Assembly (NCBI GenBank): GCA_016931365.1 | Contig: JAFGEY010000287.1 | Location: 1 to 12,254, forward strand | DNA length: 12,254 nucleotides | Reading direction: 5' to 3' | Origin: Anaerolineae bacterium | GTDB lineage: Bacteria; Chloroflexota; Anaerolineae; JAFGEY01 | Shown here: in pieces, positions 10,745-12,254 of the stretch | Layout: each line of letters opens with the position of its first letter | Numbering within the stretch: the stretch's first letter is position 1 | The notes under the pieces: generated by a model | The model's input: only the letters and a program-made list of their open reading frames with translations | Databases searched by the model: none | What the model was told of the DNA's origin: nothing | Program-made: the position numbers and the translations under genes

Positions 10745-12254
10745 ATGAATATCGGCCAACCCGAACGGGCCACCCAAGACCGCGTCGTCGCCCTCTTTTG
10801 CCACGAGTTGGGCTATCGCTACCTCGGCGACCGGCGCGACGAGGACAACAGCAACGTCGAGGAAAAATACCTCCTCGCCTGGCTGGAGCGGCGCGGCTAT
10901 ACGCCGGCGCAGATCGGCGCGGCGCTGTTTCGCCTGCGCGGCGAGGCCGACAACCACAGCCGCGGCCTGTACGGCAACAACCAGGCCGTCTACAGCCTGC
11001 TGCGCTACGGCGCGCCGGTCAAGGTCGAAGCGGGCCAGGTCACAGAGACCGTCCACCTGATCGACTGGGACGAGCCGGCGCAGAACGATTTTTTCATCGC
11101 CCAAGAAGTGACCCTGCGCGGCCATCACGAGCGGCGGCCCGACGTCGTGCTCTATGTCAACGGCATCGCCATCGCCGTGCTGGAACTGAAAAACAGTCGC
11201 GTCTCGATCGGCGACGGCATCCGCCAGAACATCTCCAACCAGCGGGTGGAATTCAACGAATGGTTTTTCAGCACCGTGCAGTTTGTGCTCGCCGGCAACG
11301 ATTCCGAGGGCCTGCGCTACGGCGCCATCGGCACCGAAGAAAAGTACTTTTTGACCTGGAAAGAAGACGAACAGGACAACACCCGCTTCAAGCTCGACAA
11401 GTACCTGCTCAAGATGTTCTGCCCCGAGCGGCTGATCGAGTTGATGCGCGATTTTGTGCTGTTTGACGGCGGCTATAAAAAACTGCCGCGCGCACATCAG
11501 TATTTTGGCGTCAAGGCCGCGCAGGAGCACATGCGCCGGCGTCAAAGTGGTATGATTTGGCACGCCCAGGGCAGCGGCAAAAGCATCGTTATGGTGCTGC
11601 TGGCGCGCTGGATTCTGGCGCACAACCCCCACGCCCGGGTGGCGGTCATCACCGACCGCGACGAATTGGACAAGCAGATCGAGCGGGTCTTTGGCGACGC
11701 CGGCGAGACGATCCATCGCACCAGCAGCGGGGGCGACCTGATGCGCCAGCTCGGGCAGGCCAGACCGCGCCTGCTTTGCTCGTTGGTGCACAAGTTCGGC
11801 CGGCGCGACGTGGATGATTTCGACCAGTTCATCAAGGACCTGGAAGCGCAGCCCAGCCAAACGGTGGGCGAGGTCTTTGTCTTTGTCGACGAATGCCATC
11901 GCACCCAGAGCGGCAAGCTGCACCGGGCCATGAAGGCGCTGCTGCCCGAGGCGGTGTTCATCGGCTTTACCGGCACGCCGCTGCTCAAAAAGGACGCCCA
12001 GACCAGCCTGGAGGTCTTTGGCGGCTACATCCACACTTACAAGTTCAACGAGGCGGTCGAGGATGGGGTGATCCTCGACCTGGTCTACGAGGCGCGGGAC
12101 ATCGACCAGCGCCTCAGCTCGCAGGCCAAGATCGATGCCTGGTTCGAGGCCAAGACACGGGGGCTGAACGACTGGCAAAAGGACGAACTCAAAAAGCAGT
12201 GGGGCACCATGCAAAAAGTGCTCAGCTCGCGCTCGCGCATGGAGCGGGTGGTGA
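10745..12254 (+). CDS. hsdR: Type I restriction subunit HsdR, N-terminal 503 residues, cut by the window end
   Basis: HsdR is the ATP-driven motor and nuclease of type I systems. The N-terminal nuclease domain has a PD-(D/E)xK-type core: D133 (RRPDVVLYVNG) and E147-L-K149 (IAVLELKNSR). The superfamily 2 helicase motor follows, with Walker A GSGKS at 276-280 (WHAQGSGKSIVMV), the DEAH-type box D382-E-C-H385 (VFVDECHRTQSG) and motif III-like GFTGTP at 407-412. All key residues visible here are intact. The ATG at 10745 follows AGGGGAA at suitable spacing. The frame is open to the last base of the window, so the remaining motor motifs and the C-terminal assembly domain lie outside. It is separated from hsdS by 67 bases occupied by two palindromic repeats and is GC-rich like hsdM. 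Confidence 0.94.
   Translation, partial: MNIGQPERATQDRVVALFCHELGYRYLGDRRDEDNSNVEEKYLLAWLERRGYTPAQIGAALFRLRGEADNHSRGLYGNNQAVYSLLRYGAPVKVEAGQVTETVHLIDWDEPAQNDFFIAQEVTLRGHHERRPDVVLYVNGIAIAVLELKNSRVSIGDGIRQNISNQRVEFNEWFFSTVQFVLAGNDSEGLRYGAIGTEEKYFLTWKEDEQDNTRFKLDKYLLKMFCPERLIELMRDFVLFDGGYKKLPRAHQYFGVKAAQEHMRRRQSGMIWHAQGSGKSIVMVLLARWILAHNPHARVAVITDRDELDKQIERVFGDAGETIHRTSSGGDLMRQLGQARPRLLCSLVHKFGRRDVDDFDQFIKDLEAQPSQTVGEVFVFVDECHRTQSGKLHRAMKALLPEAVFIGFTGTPLLKKDAQTSLEVFGGYIHTYKFNEAVEDGVILDLVYEARDIDQRLSSQAKIDAWFEAKTRGLNDWQKDELKKQWGTMQKVLSSRSRMERVV

Noticed and set aside
10690..11466. 258-codon plus-strand frame overlapping the start of hsdR
   Set aside because: Arg/Pro/Ala-rich out-of-frame translation. 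The frame starting at 10745 holds the HsdR motifs and has a ribosome site.
10727..12214. 495-codon open frame on the minus strand opposite hsdR
   Set aside because: Antisense shadow of hsdR, whose nuclease and helicase motifs are intact on the plus strand.

Overview
The window is an accessory (defence and mobile) region of a bacterial chromosome. My best guess for the host is a Chloroflexota bacterium of the Anaerolineae type. This rests on the gene families (an IS1634/DUF4277-type transposase, excisionase-like HTH proteins, a long HsdM) and on dispersed GTAGAGACGCAA palindromes of a kind I associate with Chloroflexota and cyanobacterial genomes. It is an inference of modest confidence. Base composition is mosaic: about 540-6400 is AT-richer, while hsdM and hsdR are clearly GC-rich.

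Layout. 1-204: a small excisionase-type HTH protein. 205-540: no convincing gene, but a terminator-like hairpin at about 451-474. 541-2431 (minus strand): a tightly coupled three-gene operon encoding a sigma-factor-like protein, a 143-aa protein of unknown function and an ImmA/IrrE-type zinc metallopeptidase. 2441-2530: an unusually symmetric intergenic region with two mirror-image promoter-like arrays. 2599-2829: five copies of a 19-bp motif, two in one orientation and three in the other. 2912-3031: a 39-aa very basic small protein followed by a strong hairpin. 3174-3343: two opposed sigma70-like promoters and a minus-strand terminator that define a candidate antisense RNA of about 70 nt, within the leader of a 41-aa CxC/CxC zinc-ribbon protein (3480-3605). 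3689-5650: a complete insertion sequence with 18-bp terminal inverted repeats, an AACC target duplication and one intact transposase. 5622-6380 (minus): a protein with an N-terminal winged-helix-like region and a C-terminal hydrophobic segment, whose native stop codon was displaced by that IS. About 6394-6555: a decayed excisionase-like HTH remnant. 6589-6752: a second pair of opposed promoters with a minus-strand terminator and a plus-strand attenuator-like hairpin, just ahead of the restriction operon. 6790-12254: a type I restriction-modification operon, hsdM, a 69-aa Cys-rich ORF, hsdS, and hsdR running off the end.

How it fits together. The right half is a type I R-M system (methylation, specificity, ATP-dependent restriction), probably transcribed from the promoter at 6589-6617. 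The left half looks like a self-contained regulatory module. An ImmA-like protease is encoded with a sigma-like protein, and the divergent promoter region carries the same non-standard elements in both directions, as expected if the sigma-like protein controls its own operon and a divergent transcript across the 19-bp repeats to the 39-aa gene. That link is inference. The most novel-looking items are the mirror promoter region, the 19-bp repeat cluster with the basic micro-protein, the two antisense-RNA-like loci, and the small Cys-rich ORF inside the R-M operon.
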